DNA of 34,841 bases, from the NCBI GenBank assembly GCA_035560415.1, contig DATMZG010000004.1, forward strand, positions 1 through 34,841. The letters are read 5' to 3'. The stretch's first letter is position 1. The number at the start of each line of letters is the position of its first letter. The translations under genes were made by a program, and so were the position numbers. Shown in pieces: positions 14,422-23,483 of this stretch. The notes beneath the pieces are model-generated. The model saw only the letters and a program-made list of their open reading frames with translations. It did no database searches and was not told where the DNA came from. The DNA is from DATMXT01 sp035560415. Its GTDB lineage: Bacteria > Bacillota > Clostridia > Oscillospirales > Feifaniaceae.

Positions 14422-16215
14422 TTAGTCGATGGTGGCGTAGTTCCAGATGACGTCTCCGGTCGGGAGCTGAATGAGGTCGTGGACTCTGGGCTTCACCATG
14501 TTGGGCTTGGTATAGAAGTAGAGCGGGGCGACGGCGCCGGTGCCCATGAGAATGTCCTCGGCTTCGGCGCAGAGCGCGGCGCGCTCGTCGGCGTCGGTGG
14601 TCGCCTTAATTTCAGCGACAAGGGCGTCATATGCGTCGGCCCAGGTCTGATTGCCTTCGGGGCCCCAGTAGGCGCCGACGCCGGCGTCCGCCGTCACGGC
14701 GGAGGCGCGGGTGTAGTCGCCGATGGTGCGGCCAAGGCGCGGATAGTTGTTGCCGGAGTTCGAAATGAAGATTTCAAGGAAGTTGACGCAGTCGTTGAAG
14801 TCCGCGACCCAGCCCATGCGGGCGGCCTCGGCGTCGCCGGCCTTCAGCTTCTGCTGGAGGGTGGCCCACGCCTCGGTGTTGATGGTGGCGGTGATGCCGA
14901 AGGTGTTCCAGGTCTCCTGGACGTACTGAATGATCAAGGCGTTTGCGCCGGCGTTGTTGAATGCAAAGTCAATGGCCGGCACGTCGGTGAACTTGATGTC
15001 GCCCGAAGCAACGGAGCCGGTGTAGGCATAGCCGAGGTCGATCAGGGTCTGGCAGGCAGCGACCTGGTCCTCGGTGTACTTCGCGTTGGCGGTGGAGGGG
15101 GTGTTGGTGCCGGTGTACCAGGTGCCGTAGCCTTCGGCCTCGCGGACGTCGGCGTTCTTGCCGTCGCCCAGCGTCTTGGGATAGAAGCCGGTGGCGGCAA
15201 TCTGTCCGCCCTGGGTGACTTCTTCAACCAGCTCGACGCGGTTGATGAGCTGGCCAAGTGCAAAGCGGGCCTTGGACTGCTCGGGGATGGTCAGCGGCTT
15301 GCCCAGCGGCGAGACGTCCTTATGCACGTTGAAGAGCACATACCAGGTTCCGATGAGCTCGCCGAATTTCAGCTCGCCGGGGTAGGTAGCGTTGAGGCGG
15401 TCAAACTCGGTGGGGTCAATCGACTGGTCGATGAGGTCGGCCGTGTCGTTCTCATAGGCGGTCAGGATGGCCACGTTGTCTTCGGAGAGGTAGCATTTCA
15501 CGCCGGCGAGCTTGACATTTGCGGCGTTCCAGTAGTATTCGTTTTTCTCAAAGGAGGCCACGTCGTCGATCTTGTACTCGGTCATCTTGAAGGGGCCCAT
15601 GCCGACATAGGTGGCCGGGTCAACGGCCCAGGCGCCCTCGGCGTCGGCATTTTCAGTCTTGACCGCGTAGAAGGTCGTGAATGCGCACAGCTCAAGGAAG
15701 TAGGGGGTCGGCGCCTTCAGCTTGACGGTCAGGGTGCGGGCGGCGTCGTCGGCGACGAGGTTCATCGCATCCGGATAGCCCTCAATGATGTCAAAGAGGA
15801 AGCCGTAGTCGGCGCCGAGGTCCTCGGAGGCGGCGCGGTTCCAGGAGGCGACCATCTCGCTGGCCTTGAAATCGGTGCCGTCCGACCACTTGAGGCCGTC
15901 ACGGAAAGTAAAGGTGTAGGTCAGCTTGTCGTCGCTGAGGGTGTAGTCCTCGGCCAGCTCAGGCGAGAGCTCGGCCTTGCCGTCCACCAGCTGGTAGCCC
16001 ATCAGGCCGGTCTGCGCCAGCCGGATGATGTTTCCGCCGACAGAGGCGCTGTTGAGAGCCGGGTCCATGGTGAGGGGCGTGCCGCCGCCCAGAAATGCCG
16101 ATGCGACCTTGCCCTCAACCGGCGGGGTCACGGGGGTCTCTTCTTTCGGGCTGCAACCTGCGGCCATCGCCATGACCATGGTCATGGCCAGCAGAAGCGC
16201 AAATAGCTTTTTCAT
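14422..16215 (-). CDS. oppA: Peptide ABC transporter substrate-binding lipoprotein (SBP family 5)
   Basis: Extracytoplasmic solute receptor, 597 residues, the usual size of OppA/DppA proteins. The N-terminus MKKLFALLLAMTMVMAMAAGCSP is a lipoprotein signal with lipobox AAGC, so the mature protein is anchored through Cys21. The body shows family-5 features: DPALNSASVGGNIIRL near the start, the LAEDYTLSDDKLTYTFTFRDGLKWSDGTDF segment (the classical signature region of the family), and AYENDTADLIDQS. GGGAGG precedes the start. It follows oppF after 83 bases without a clear terminator, so it probably belongs to the oppBCDF transcript while being well placed for extra expression. Binding of peptides is the family default; the ligand cannot be read from sequence. 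Confidence 0.93.
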   Translation of the reverse strand: MKKLFALLLAMTMVMAMAAGCSPKEETPVTPPVEGKVASAFLGGGTPLTMDPALNSASVGGNIIRLAQTGLMGYQLVDGKAELSPELAEDYTLSDDKLTYTFTFRDGLKWSDGTDFKASEMVASWNRAASEDLGADYGFLFDIIEGYPDAMNLVADDAARTLTVKLKAPTPYFLELCAFTTFYAVKTENADAEGAWAVDPATYVGMGPFKMTEYKIDDVASFEKNEYYWNAANVKLAGVKCYLSEDNVAILTAYENDTADLIDQSIDPTEFDRLNATYPGELKFGELIGTWYVLFNVHKDVSPLGKPLTIPEQSKARFALGQLINRVELVEEVTQGGQIAATGFYPKTLGDGKNADVREAEGYGTWYTGTNTPSTANAKYTEDQVAACQTLIDLGYAYTGSVASGDIKFTDVPAIDFAFNNAGANALIIQYVQETWNTFGITATINTEAWATLQQKLKAGDAEAARMGWVADFNDCVNFLEIFISNSGNNYPRLGRTIGDYTRASAVTADAGVGAYWGPEGNQTWADAYDALVAEIKATTDADERAALCAEAEDILMGTGAVAPLYFYTKPNMVKPRVHDLIQLPTGDVIWNYATID

Positions 16216-16298
16216 AGTAATCCTCCCTGTTTTTATTCAACTCAACCCCGACTTTACGGGCGTGAATTGCCATAATTGATTTTCACCGGGCGCTGTCA

Positions 16299-17300
16299 TC
16301 AGAGATTGTGGCAGGCGCACCAGTGGCCCGGCGCCACCTCTTTGAATTCGGGACAGCTTTCGGCGCAGGCGGGGGTGGCCCTTGCGCAGCGGCTGCGGAA
16401 AGCGCAGCCGGACGGCATTTTGAGGGGGCTCGGAATGTCGCCCTGCAATACGATGCGCCGTGCGGCGCGGGCCTTGTCGGGGTCCGGAACGGGGACGGCC
16501 GACAGCAGCGATATCGTATAGGGGTGCAGCGGGTGCCGGTGCAGCTCGTTTGCGTCCGCCAGCTCCACGATGCGCCCGAGATACATGACCGCAATGCGGG
16601 TCGAGATGTGCTTGACGACCGAGAGGTCGTGGGCGATGAAGAGATAGGTCAGCCCCATCTGGCGCTGCAGGTCCTCGAGCATGTTGATGACCTGCGCCTG
16701 AATGGAGACGTCGAGGGCCGAGACCGGCTCGTCGCAGACGATGAATTCGGGGTTTGAGGCAAGGGCCCGCGCGATGCCGATGCGCTGCCGCTGGCCGCCC
16801 GAAAACTCGTGGGCGTACCGGGTGGCCTGCTCGCTGGAGAGGCCGACCGTCGACAGCAGCTCGTTGATGCGGCTCTGGCGCTCTTTTTTCGTGGCGGCGA
16901 GCTCATGCACGTCAATGGGCTCGGCCACGATGTCCCCGACCGTCATGCGGGGGTTGAGGGAGGAATAGGGGTCCTGGAAGACAATTTGCGCCCGGCGGCG
17001 AAACTCATCCATGACAGGGCCTTTTTCAATGAGCTTGCCGTCAAACCAGACCTCGCCCCCCGTCGGCTTGTAGAGGTGGAGCAGCGTGCGGCCGACCGTC
17101 GTCTTGCCGCAGCCCGACTCGCCGACAAGCCCCAGCGTCTCGCCGCGCTTAATGGAAAACGACACGTCGTCGACCGCTTTGAGCAGGGAGGTCTTGAAAA
17201 GCCCGGAAGTGACCGGGAAGTACTCTTTTAAGTTGCGCACCTCGAGGAGATACTCCGGGGTTGCGCCGTTCGCCGCTTTGTCCATGGGCGTGCCGTTCAT
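16299..17300 (-). CDS. oppF: Oligopeptide ABC transporter ATPase OppF
   Basis: Cytoplasmic ATPase of the peptide importer, 333 residues. Walker A is GLVGESGCGKTTVGRTL, the Q-loop follows in QIVFQDPYSSLNPRMTVGDI (very typical of OppF/DppF), the ABC signature is EFSGGQRQRIGIARAL and Walker B FIVCDEPVSALDVSIQ, with the switch His in FIAHDLSVVKHI. The C-terminal oligopeptide-type extension carries a Cys cluster (CAFRSRCARATPACAESCPE, then WCACH) that in related importer ATPases binds an iron-sulfur cluster. Its ATG overlaps the oppD stop (ATGA), showing coupled translation. Confidence 0.95.
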   Translation of the reverse strand: MNGTPMDKAANGATPEYLLEVRNLKEYFPVTSGLFKTSLLKAVDDVSFSIKRGETLGLVGESGCGKTTVGRTLLHLYKPTGGEVWFDGKLIEKGPVMDEFRRRAQIVFQDPYSSLNPRMTVGDIVAEPIDVHELAATKKERQSRINELLSTVGLSSEQATRYAHEFSGGQRQRIGIARALASNPEFIVCDEPVSALDVSIQAQVINMLEDLQRQMGLTYLFIAHDLSVVKHISTRIAVMYLGRIVELADANELHRHPLHPYTISLLSAVPVPDPDKARAARRIVLQGDIPSPLKMPSGCAFRSRCARATPACAESCPEFKEVAPGHWCACHNL

Positions 17301-18349
17301 CTGCAGCCCCCCCCTTCATCGTCGAGCGGCGCCGAAATGGGATTCCCCGCTTCGTCGAGTTCAAGACATCCGGCCTCATCGGCCTGTTTGACGTTGCGCC
17401 AGCAGGCCGAGATGTGCCCGGGGCCGACCAAGAGCTCCGGCGGATGCTTTTTGAGGCAGATTTTCATGGCGGCGTCGCACCGCGGGGAAAAGGCGCACCC
17501 CTCGGGGAGATTCAGGAGGTCGACCGGCGTTCCCGAAATCGGAATGAGCCGCTCTTTCTCGTCGAGCTCAATGTTGGGAATGGAGCGCATGAGCCCCTTC
17601 GTGTATTCGTGGCGGGGCTTGTAGAATATTTGCCGCGCGTCCCCGCGCTCGGCGACCCGCCCCGCGTACATGACGACGACTTCGTCGCACATGCCGGCAA
17701 TGACGCCGAGGTCGTGGGTGATCATGATGATGGCCATTCCGAGCCGCTTTTGCAGGTCGCCCATCAGCTCGAGAATCTGGGCCTGAATCGTGACGTCGAG
17801 GGCCGTCGTCGGCTCGTCCGCAATGAGGATGTCCGGCTCGCAGGCCAGGGCCATTGCAATCATGACCCGCTGGCGCATGCCGCCCGAGAGCTCGAACGGA
17901 TACTGCCTGACCCGTTTTTGGGGCTCGTTGATGCCGACCAGCTCCAGCATTTCCACGGCTCTGGCCTTCGCCTGCTCGCGGTTGCGGTCCGTGTGCAGCA
18001 AAATGGCCTCCTCGAGCTGATTGCCCACGGTGTAGACCGGCGTGAGGCTGGTCATGGGGTCCTGAAAAATCATGCTGATTTTATTTCCGCGCAAAGCCCG
18101 CAGCTCTTCGTCCGAAGCGCCGACAAGCTCCTTGCCGTCGAACTTGACGCTGCCGCCGGTAATTCTGCCGGGATAGGTCAGAATCTGCAAAATGGAATAG
18201 GCCGTGACGCTCTTGCCCGACCCCGACTCGCCGACAATGCCGAGCACCTGTCCGCGGTCGAGGGAAAAGGAGATGCCGTCGACCGCCTTGACTTCGCCCG
18301 ACGGGGTGAAGAAGGAGGTGCACAGGTCTTTGATTTCAAGCAAACTCAT
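17297..18349 (-). CDS. oppD: Oligopeptide ABC transporter ATPase OppD
   Basis: Second ATPase of the importer, about 350 residues. Walker A is GIVGESGSGKSVTAYSIL, the Q-loop region ISMIFQDPMTSLTPVYTVGNQ, signature ELSGGMRQRVMIAMAL, Walker B ILIADEPTTALDVTIQ and switch region MITHDLGVIAGM. The oligopeptide-type C-terminal part has spaced cysteines (CAFSPRCDAAMKICLKKHPPE). I start at ATG 18349, giving MSLLEIKDL, because a G-rich ribosome binding sequence lies about eight bases ahead; a GTG at 18370 that overlaps the oppC stop is an alternative. It forms a heterodimer with OppF in this importer family. Confidence 0.94.
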   Translation of the reverse strand: MSLLEIKDLCTSFFTPSGEVKAVDGISFSLDRGQVLGIVGESGSGKSVTAYSILQILTYPGRITGGSVKFDGKELVGASDEELRALRGNKISMIFQDPMTSLTPVYTVGNQLEEAILLHTDRNREQAKARAVEMLELVGINEPQKRVRQYPFELSGGMRQRVMIAMALACEPDILIADEPTTALDVTIQAQILELMGDLQKRLGMAIIMITHDLGVIAGMCDEVVVMYAGRVAERGDARQIFYKPRHEYTKGLMRSIPNIELDEKERLIPISGTPVDLLNLPEGCAFSPRCDAAMKICLKKHPPELLVGPGHISACWRNVKQADEAGCLELDEAGNPISAPLDDEGGGCR

Positions 18350-18366
18350 ACTGTCGTCACCCCCCG

Positions 18367-19407
18367 TCACGAGCGCAGCTTCGGGTCAAACGCGTCGCGC
18401 AGACCGTTGCCGAGCAGGTTGAATGAGAGCACGATGAGGAAAATGGCGAGCGCCGGCCACAAAAGCAGGTACGGATAGGAGGCGAGTCCGGTTCTGGCGT
18501 CGGCCGCGAGGGAGCCTAAAGATGGCATCGGCATTGAGACGCCAAGCCCCAGATAGGACAAAAAGCTCTCGGTGAAAATGGCCGAGGGAATTTGCAGGGC
18601 GGCCGTGATGATGATGACCGAGACGCTGTTGGGAATCATGTGCCGCAGGATGATGGAGGACGGCTTTGCCCCGATGGCGCGGGAGGCCAGCACATACTCC
18701 TGCTCCTTGATGGAGAGAATCTGGCCCCGCACCTGGCGGGCCATGCCGACCCAGTAGAGCATGCCGAACACGATGAAAATCGAGATCATGCCGGCCCCGA
18801 GGCGCAGCACGACAATGCTCTCCGACTGCTGCACAAAGCCGCGGATGACGACCGAGAGCAAAATGATGATGAGCACATCCGGCAGCGAGTAGATGATGTC
18901 GACGATGCGCATCATGAAGAGGTCGACCCTGCCGCCGAAAAAGCCCGAAACCGAGCCGTACAGGATGCCGAGGATGACGACGATGGTGGCCGCCACGACG
19001 CCTACGGCAAGCGAAATGCGGGTGCCGTAAATGACCCGGATGGCGTAGTCCCGCCCGAGGGCGTCAGTCCCCATGATGTGGGGAAACACTTTGCCGCCCG
19101 ACTGAGTGACGGCCTGTTCCTTTTCGGAATACTCAAAGGGGTCGAGGTACTTGCGCGAGAGGTCCTGCGACTCATAGGTGTAGGGGTATATGGAGGGCAC
19201 AAAGGCCGCAATGACGGCGATGAGCAAAATGGTGACAAGGCAGAGCACGGCGATGTTGTTCTTTGAAAGCCGCCGCAGGGCGTCCCGCGTGAAGGAGACC
19301 GACTCCCGCATTTGCGACTGCCGCGCCTTTTCCTCTTCGGTGGCGGGCGTAAAGGCGTCCGCGTCCACCTGAAAGCTAAGGAAGTTTTTCTTTTGTGCGC
19401 TGTTCAT
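18367..19407 (-). CDS. oppC: Oligopeptide ABC transporter permease OppC
   Basis: Inner-membrane permease of roughly 346 residues. A long cytoplasmic N-terminus rich in charged residues precedes the first membrane segment (NNIAVLCLVTILLIAVIAAFVPSIY region). An extracellular loop contains the OppC/DppC hallmark HIMGTDALGRDYAIRVIYGTRISL. About six membrane segments follow in total, with the EAA-type coupling loop near ASRAIGAKPSSIILRHMIPNS. AAGGAG is followed by three closely spaced ATG codons (19416, 19413, 19407); I prefer 19407 on spacing, but the two earlier ones cannot be excluded. It lies a few bases behind oppB. Confidence 0.94.
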   Translation of the reverse strand: MNSAQKKNFLSFQVDADAFTPATEEEKARQSQMRESVSFTRDALRRLSKNNIAVLCLVTILLIAVIAAFVPSIYPYTYESQDLSRKYLDPFEYSEKEQAVTQSGGKVFPHIMGTDALGRDYAIRVIYGTRISLAVGVVAATIVVILGILYGSVSGFFGGRVDLFMMRIVDIIYSLPDVLIIILLSVVIRGFVQQSESIVVLRLGAGMISIFIVFGMLYWVGMARQVRGQILSIKEQEYVLASRAIGAKPSSIILRHMIPNSVSVIIITAALQIPSAIFTESFLSYLGLGVSMPMPSLGSLAADARTGLASYPYLLLWPALAIFLIVLSFNLLGNGLRDAFDPKLRS

Positions 19408-19422
19408 TTGCATCATACTCCT

Positions 19423-20349
<927 letters not shown>

Positions 20350-20409
20350 GGGCTTGCCTCCTCAAAACAGGGTGCTCCACTTGAAATTATACGCAGTGGA
20401 TATATCACA

Positions 20410-20438
20410 TTTATAGCATACATGCATACAACTGTCAA
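20410..20438 (-). promoter_or_regulatory. Sigma-A promoter of oppBCDFA
   Basis: On the minus strand a consensus TTGACA (20438-20433), a 17-base spacer and TATAAA (20415-20410). A near-consensus promoter of this kind generally needs repression to be controlled, and a putative operator occupies its spacer. Confidence 0.85.
20417..20431 (-). promoter_or_regulatory. Putative GntR operator, site 2 (opp promoter spacer)
   Basis: Minus strand TTGTATGCATGTATG fits WWGTATRCRTRTATR and fills 15 of the 17 spacer bases between -35 and -10. Binding here would directly block RNA polymerase. Confidence 0.6.
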
Positions 20439-20491
20439 CATCACAGTTTTTTCACAGGTCGCCAAATGGGGCCGGAGACGCTTGGATATGC

Positions 20492-20520
20492 TTGCTATTT
20501 TTGCGCTGTTCTGGTAAAGT
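20492..20520 (+). promoter_or_regulatory. Probable promoter of the nine-gene catabolic operon
   Basis: TTGCTA (20492-20497), 17-base spacer, TAAAGT (20515-20520), with a TGG extension just before the -10. It is weaker than the divergent opp promoter. Confidence 0.5.
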
Positions 20521-20531
20521 ATACGTATATA
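20517..20531 (+). promoter_or_regulatory. Putative GntR operator, site 3 (catabolic operon)
   Basis: Plus strand AAGTATACGTATATA fits WWGTATRCRTRTATR and contains the perfect 10-bp palindrome TATACGTATA. It overlaps the -10 and the predicted start point of the downstream operon. Confidence 0.6.
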
Positions 20532-20614
20532 TGCTTCGGCAAAAACGCCGCGCTTTTTTCGGGCGGCAGCAGGTTTTGTCACGCGGATATTCCGAGATTT
20601 AAGGAGGATTTGCC

Positions 20615-21259
20615 ATGGCGGCCGATGGAAAATATTTGGCGGGTATCAAGCGCCTCAAGCATTCCGGCGTTCGGCTTGACAAGGGCGACGTCATATATGT
20701 GGACCCGTACGGGGTTCTCACCGATTCGCATGATGCCGACTTTGTGTTTATCACCCACATCCATTATGACCACTACTCGCCGGAAGACATCAAACGCATT
20801 TTCAAGGAGGACACCGTTTTTGTGGCGCCGGCCGAGGTGGCGGCCAAACTCACGGAGGCTTTCAGTTCGGCGAAAATTAAAATTGTGGAGTCCGGCGACA
20901 TTCTGTCGCTTGGCAGCCTCTGCGTGGAGGTGTTGCCGGCCTACAACATCGGCAAGCAGTTTCACCCGAAGGAAAAGGGCTGCGTCGGCTATATTTTGCG
21001 CTGTGACGACGGCTCCTACTATTTCCCGGGCGATATCGACGCCATTCCGGAATTTCTGGCGGCCGACGCTGATGTGTTTTTTGTGCCCATCGGCGGCACA
21101 TACACCATGAACCCCGAAGAGGCGGCGGCAGCCGTGGAGAAAACCTCGGCGAAAATTGCAATCCCCTATCACTACGGAGACATTGAAGGCATCGGCAAGC
21201 GAAGCGACGGCGCACACTTTATCTCTCTGCTCAAAAATGTAAAAGGAGTCGAACTGTGA
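20615..21259 (+). CDS. Metallo-beta-lactamase-fold hydrolase (UlaG-like)
   Basis: A 214-residue protein of the metallo-beta-lactamase superfamily. The metal motif HxHxDH is seen as THIHYDHYS (His48, His50, Asp52, His53). A further metal-site region is FPGDID, with Asp in the expected place, and IPYHYGD near the C-terminus supplies the last histidine. The compact form without long insertions resembles UlaG/UPF0173-type hydrolases, which act on lactones, phosphate esters or related small molecules; the substrate here is unknown. AAGGAGG lies eight bases before ATG 20615. It is the first gene of the operon behind operator site 3, and its stop overlaps the start of the aldolase gene, so the two enzymes are probably made together. 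Confidence 0.85.
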   Translation: MAADGKYLAGIKRLKHSGVRLDKGDVIYVDPYGVLTDSHDADFVFITHIHYDHYSPEDIKRIFKEDTVFVAPAEVAAKLTEAFSSAKIKIVESGDILSLGSLCVEVLPAYNIGKQFHPKEKGCVGYILRCDDGSYYFPGDIDAIPEFLAADADVFFVPIGGTYTMNPEEAAAAVEKTSAKIAIPYHYGDIEGIGKRSDGAHFISLLKNVKGVEL

Positions 21260-22023
21260 TGAACGCACAAAAGGATTTTATGGAGAAACTGGCCGCCCGC
21301 AAGCCGGTCGTCGGCTGCGGACTCATGAATGTCACCTATTCCGGCGTCATGCAGGTCTATAAGAGCTGCGGGATGGACTTTGTGCTCATCGACTGCGAGC
21401 ACGGCACCCTGTCCGACGTCTCCATTGAAGAGATTTTGCGCACCTGTCGTCTTTTAGACTTGCCAACCGTCGTTCGGGTTCCCGGAATCCATCAATCCCT
21501 CATCGCAAAGCCCATGGACATGGGGGCCGACGGCATCATGGTGCCCCGGGTCGACACGGTCGAGCAGCTCGACGAGATTGTCAAGTATTGGCGCTTTGCA
21601 CCCCGCGGCAAAAAGGGATTCGGCGGTTTTGCCCAGCTTCGCCCCGGCGAGACCATTCCCGACGTCAACGCGGGCCGGGTGCTGTCCATACAGATTGAGT
21701 CCCGCGAGGGCGCCGCAAACCTCGAGAAAATGCTGACCAAATACCCCGGCGAGCTCCAGTTCGTGCTGGTCGGCCCCACCGACCTCTCGGTCGACGTCGG
21801 CACCCCCGGCGACATGTACTCTGAAGTTGAGCTCGAGGTCATCGCCGATATCGCAAAGACCTGCGAGCGGCACGGCGTCTCGCTCGGAATGTTCTGCACC
21901 GGCCCCGACGTCATGCAGTTCTGGCTTGACCGCGGTATCAACGTCATGTGGGTCACGGCCGAGCTCTTCCTGCTGGCAAACGAAGTCGGCCGCGTCAAGA
22001 CCATGTTTGACGAGCTGAAGTAG
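21259..22023 (+). CDS. HpcH/HpaI-family class II aldolase
   Basis: A 254-residue metal-dependent pyruvate-type aldolase of the HpcH/HpaI (2-keto-3-deoxy acid) family. Visible active-site features are the catalytic His48 in LIDCEHGTL, Arg73 in TVVRVPG, the glutamate in SIQIESREG and the aspartate in VGPTDLSVDVG, which together form the metal and pyruvate site in characterised members. The conserved GADGIMVPRVDT is also present. Such enzymes split 4-hydroxy-2-keto acids into pyruvate and an aldehyde. The start is ATG 21259, overlapping the upstream TGA; GTG 21256 is an alternative with better spacing from GGAG. Placed with an FAH-family gene in the same operon, it may act on a keto acid released from imported compounds. 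The natural substrate is uncertain. Confidence 0.88.
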   Translation: MNAQKDFMEKLAARKPVVGCGLMNVTYSGVMQVYKSCGMDFVLIDCEHGTLSDVSIEEILRTCRLLDLPTVVRVPGIHQSLIAKPMDMGADGIMVPRVDTVEQLDEIVKYWRFAPRGKKGFGGFAQLRPGETIPDVNAGRVLSIQIESREGAANLEKMLTKYPGELQFVLVGPTDLSVDVGTPGDMYSEVELEVIADIAKTCERHGVSLGMFCTGPDVMQFWLDRGINVMWVTAELFLLANEVGRVKTMFDELK

Positions 22024-22025
22024 CC

Positions 22026-23483
22026 ATGGACAAAAACACCTGGATGAAACTGCAAAACGGCAGCGACATTCGCGGCGTTGCGGAAGGGTTAAATCCGCAG
22101 CTGACGGCGGACTTTGCCGGACGACTTGGGCGGGCTTTTGCCCGCCTGACCCTTACGCGCACCGGAAAACGCCCTTTTTGCTCCTATGAGCCCGCCCGCG
22201 TGGCGGTCGGATTTGACCCGCGGCCCTCCGGCCGCCCACTGGCAAAAGCCTTTTGCGACGGGCTTGCGACCGAGGGCGTGACGCCCTATGCCACCGGCAT
22301 TTCCACGACGCCGGCCATGTTCATGGGGTGTCTCGACCCAAAGCTTGCCGCCGACGGCGGCGTCATGGTGACGGCGAGCCACCTGCCGGCAGACCGCAAC
22401 GGTTTCAAATTTTTCACCCCCTCCGGGGGACTTGGAAAAAACGACATCACTTTACTGCTCGAAGCGGCCTTTGAACTCGACCCCCCGGCCCCCGCCGAGG
22501 CACCTCTCTGCTACGACCTGATGGCCTCCTACGCCACCTATCTTGTCGAGCGGGTGCAGGAGTGGACCGGAAAAGAGCATCCGCTGACCGGCCGGAAAAT
22601 TCTGGTCGACGCCGGCGGGGGCTCAGGCGGGTTTTATACCGGCGTCCTGGAGCGGCTCGGCGCCGACACCGGGGGCAGCCTCTACATAGCGCCCGACCCC
22701 GCCTTTTCGGGCCACATCCCGAATCCCGAGGAGGACTCGGCCATGGAGGCGCTGTGCGCCGCGGTTCCAAAGGCAAAGGCCGATTTCGGCGTCGCGTTTG
22801 ACACCGACGCCGACCGGGCGGCCCTCGTGGGCCCCGACGGCGCCCTCATCAACCGCAACCGCATGATCGCTCTCGCCGCCGCCGTCATCGCCCCGCAAAA
22901 CAGGGGCGGCGTCATTGTGACCGACTCGGTCACCTCGACCGGGCTATCCGAGTTCATCACATCGCTCGGCCTTGTCCACCGGCGCTTCAAGCGGGGATAT
23001 AAAAACGTCATCGACGAGGCGGTGCGGCTCTGCGAGTCGGGCGTGCACGCGCCCTTAGCCATTGAGACAAGCGGGCACGCCGCCATGCGGGAGAACTTCT
23101 TCCTCGACGACGGGGCCTATCTTGTCACCCGCATGCTGCCCATGCTGGCCGTCAAGGGCCCTCACGAGCTCATTGGGGACTTGCGCGAGCCCGCCGAGAG
23201 CGTCAGCCTGCGCATTCCGTGCGAGCAGCTGCCGGAGGGTGCGCTTGACCTTCTTGCCGAATTGGCGAAAAAGACGCCCGGCCTCTCCCTCACGCCCGAC
23301 AATTTCGAGGGCGTGCGGGTGGACTGCGACGCCGCCCACGGAGGCGGCTGGCTGCTGCTGCGCCGCTCGCTGCACGACCCGCTCTATGTGCTCGACATGG
23401 AGAGTGACCGCCCCGGCGGCGTTGCCGCCATGAAAGAGGTGTTAAGCCCCATCCTATGCCCATCATCTCAGTCAACCATTTAA
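22026..23483 (+). CDS. Alpha-D-phosphohexomutase (phosphomannomutase/phosphoglucomutase family)
   Basis: A 485-residue member of the phosphohexomutase superfamily, moving a phosphate between C6 and C1 of a hexose. The phosphoserine loop is TASHLPADRNG (Ser118), where most relatives have TASHNP. The Mg-binding loop is DTDADR (about 259-264), usually DGDGDR. The sugar-binding loop appears as IETSGHAAMRENFFLDDGAY, and the C-terminal phosphate-binding region includes ESDRPGG. Changes in the loops (Leu for Asn, Thr for Gly) suggest a divergent member, closest by eye to the bacterial PMM/PGM group. Its substrate is not predictable. It begins two bases after the aldolase stop, and its own 3' end overlaps the ABC-F gene by 28 bases. 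Confidence 0.85.
   Translation: MDKNTWMKLQNGSDIRGVAEGLNPQLTADFAGRLGRAFARLTLTRTGKRPFCSYEPARVAVGFDPRPSGRPLAKAFCDGLATEGVTPYATGISTTPAMFMGCLDPKLAADGGVMVTASHLPADRNGFKFFTPSGGLGKNDITLLLEAAFELDPPAPAEAPLCYDLMASYATYLVERVQEWTGKEHPLTGRKILVDAGGGSGGFYTGVLERLGADTGGSLYIAPDPAFSGHIPNPEEDSAMEALCAAVPKAKADFGVAFDTDADRAALVGPDGALINRNRMIALAAAVIAPQNRGGVIVTDSVTSTGLSEFITSLGLVHRRFKRGYKNVIDEAVRLCESGVHAPLAIETSGHAAMRENFFLDDGAYLVTRMLPMLAVKGPHELIGDLREPAESVSLRIPCEQLPEGALDLLAELAKKTPGLSLTPDNFEGVRVDCDAAHGGGWLLLRRSLHDPLYVLDMESDRPGGVAAMKEVLSPILCPSSQSTI

Noticed and set aside
14338..16206. A 622-codon open frame on the plus strand opposite oppA
   Set aside because: It is an antisense shadow produced by GC-biased codons of oppA; its translation is repetitive in Gly, Val and His, lacks a ribosome binding site and shows no domain, whereas the minus-strand frame has a lipoprotein signal and family motifs.
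17261..18478. A 405-codon plus-strand frame opposite oppD
   Set aside because: Antisense shadow; it spans the oppD/oppF and oppC/oppD junctions and has no recognisable domain.
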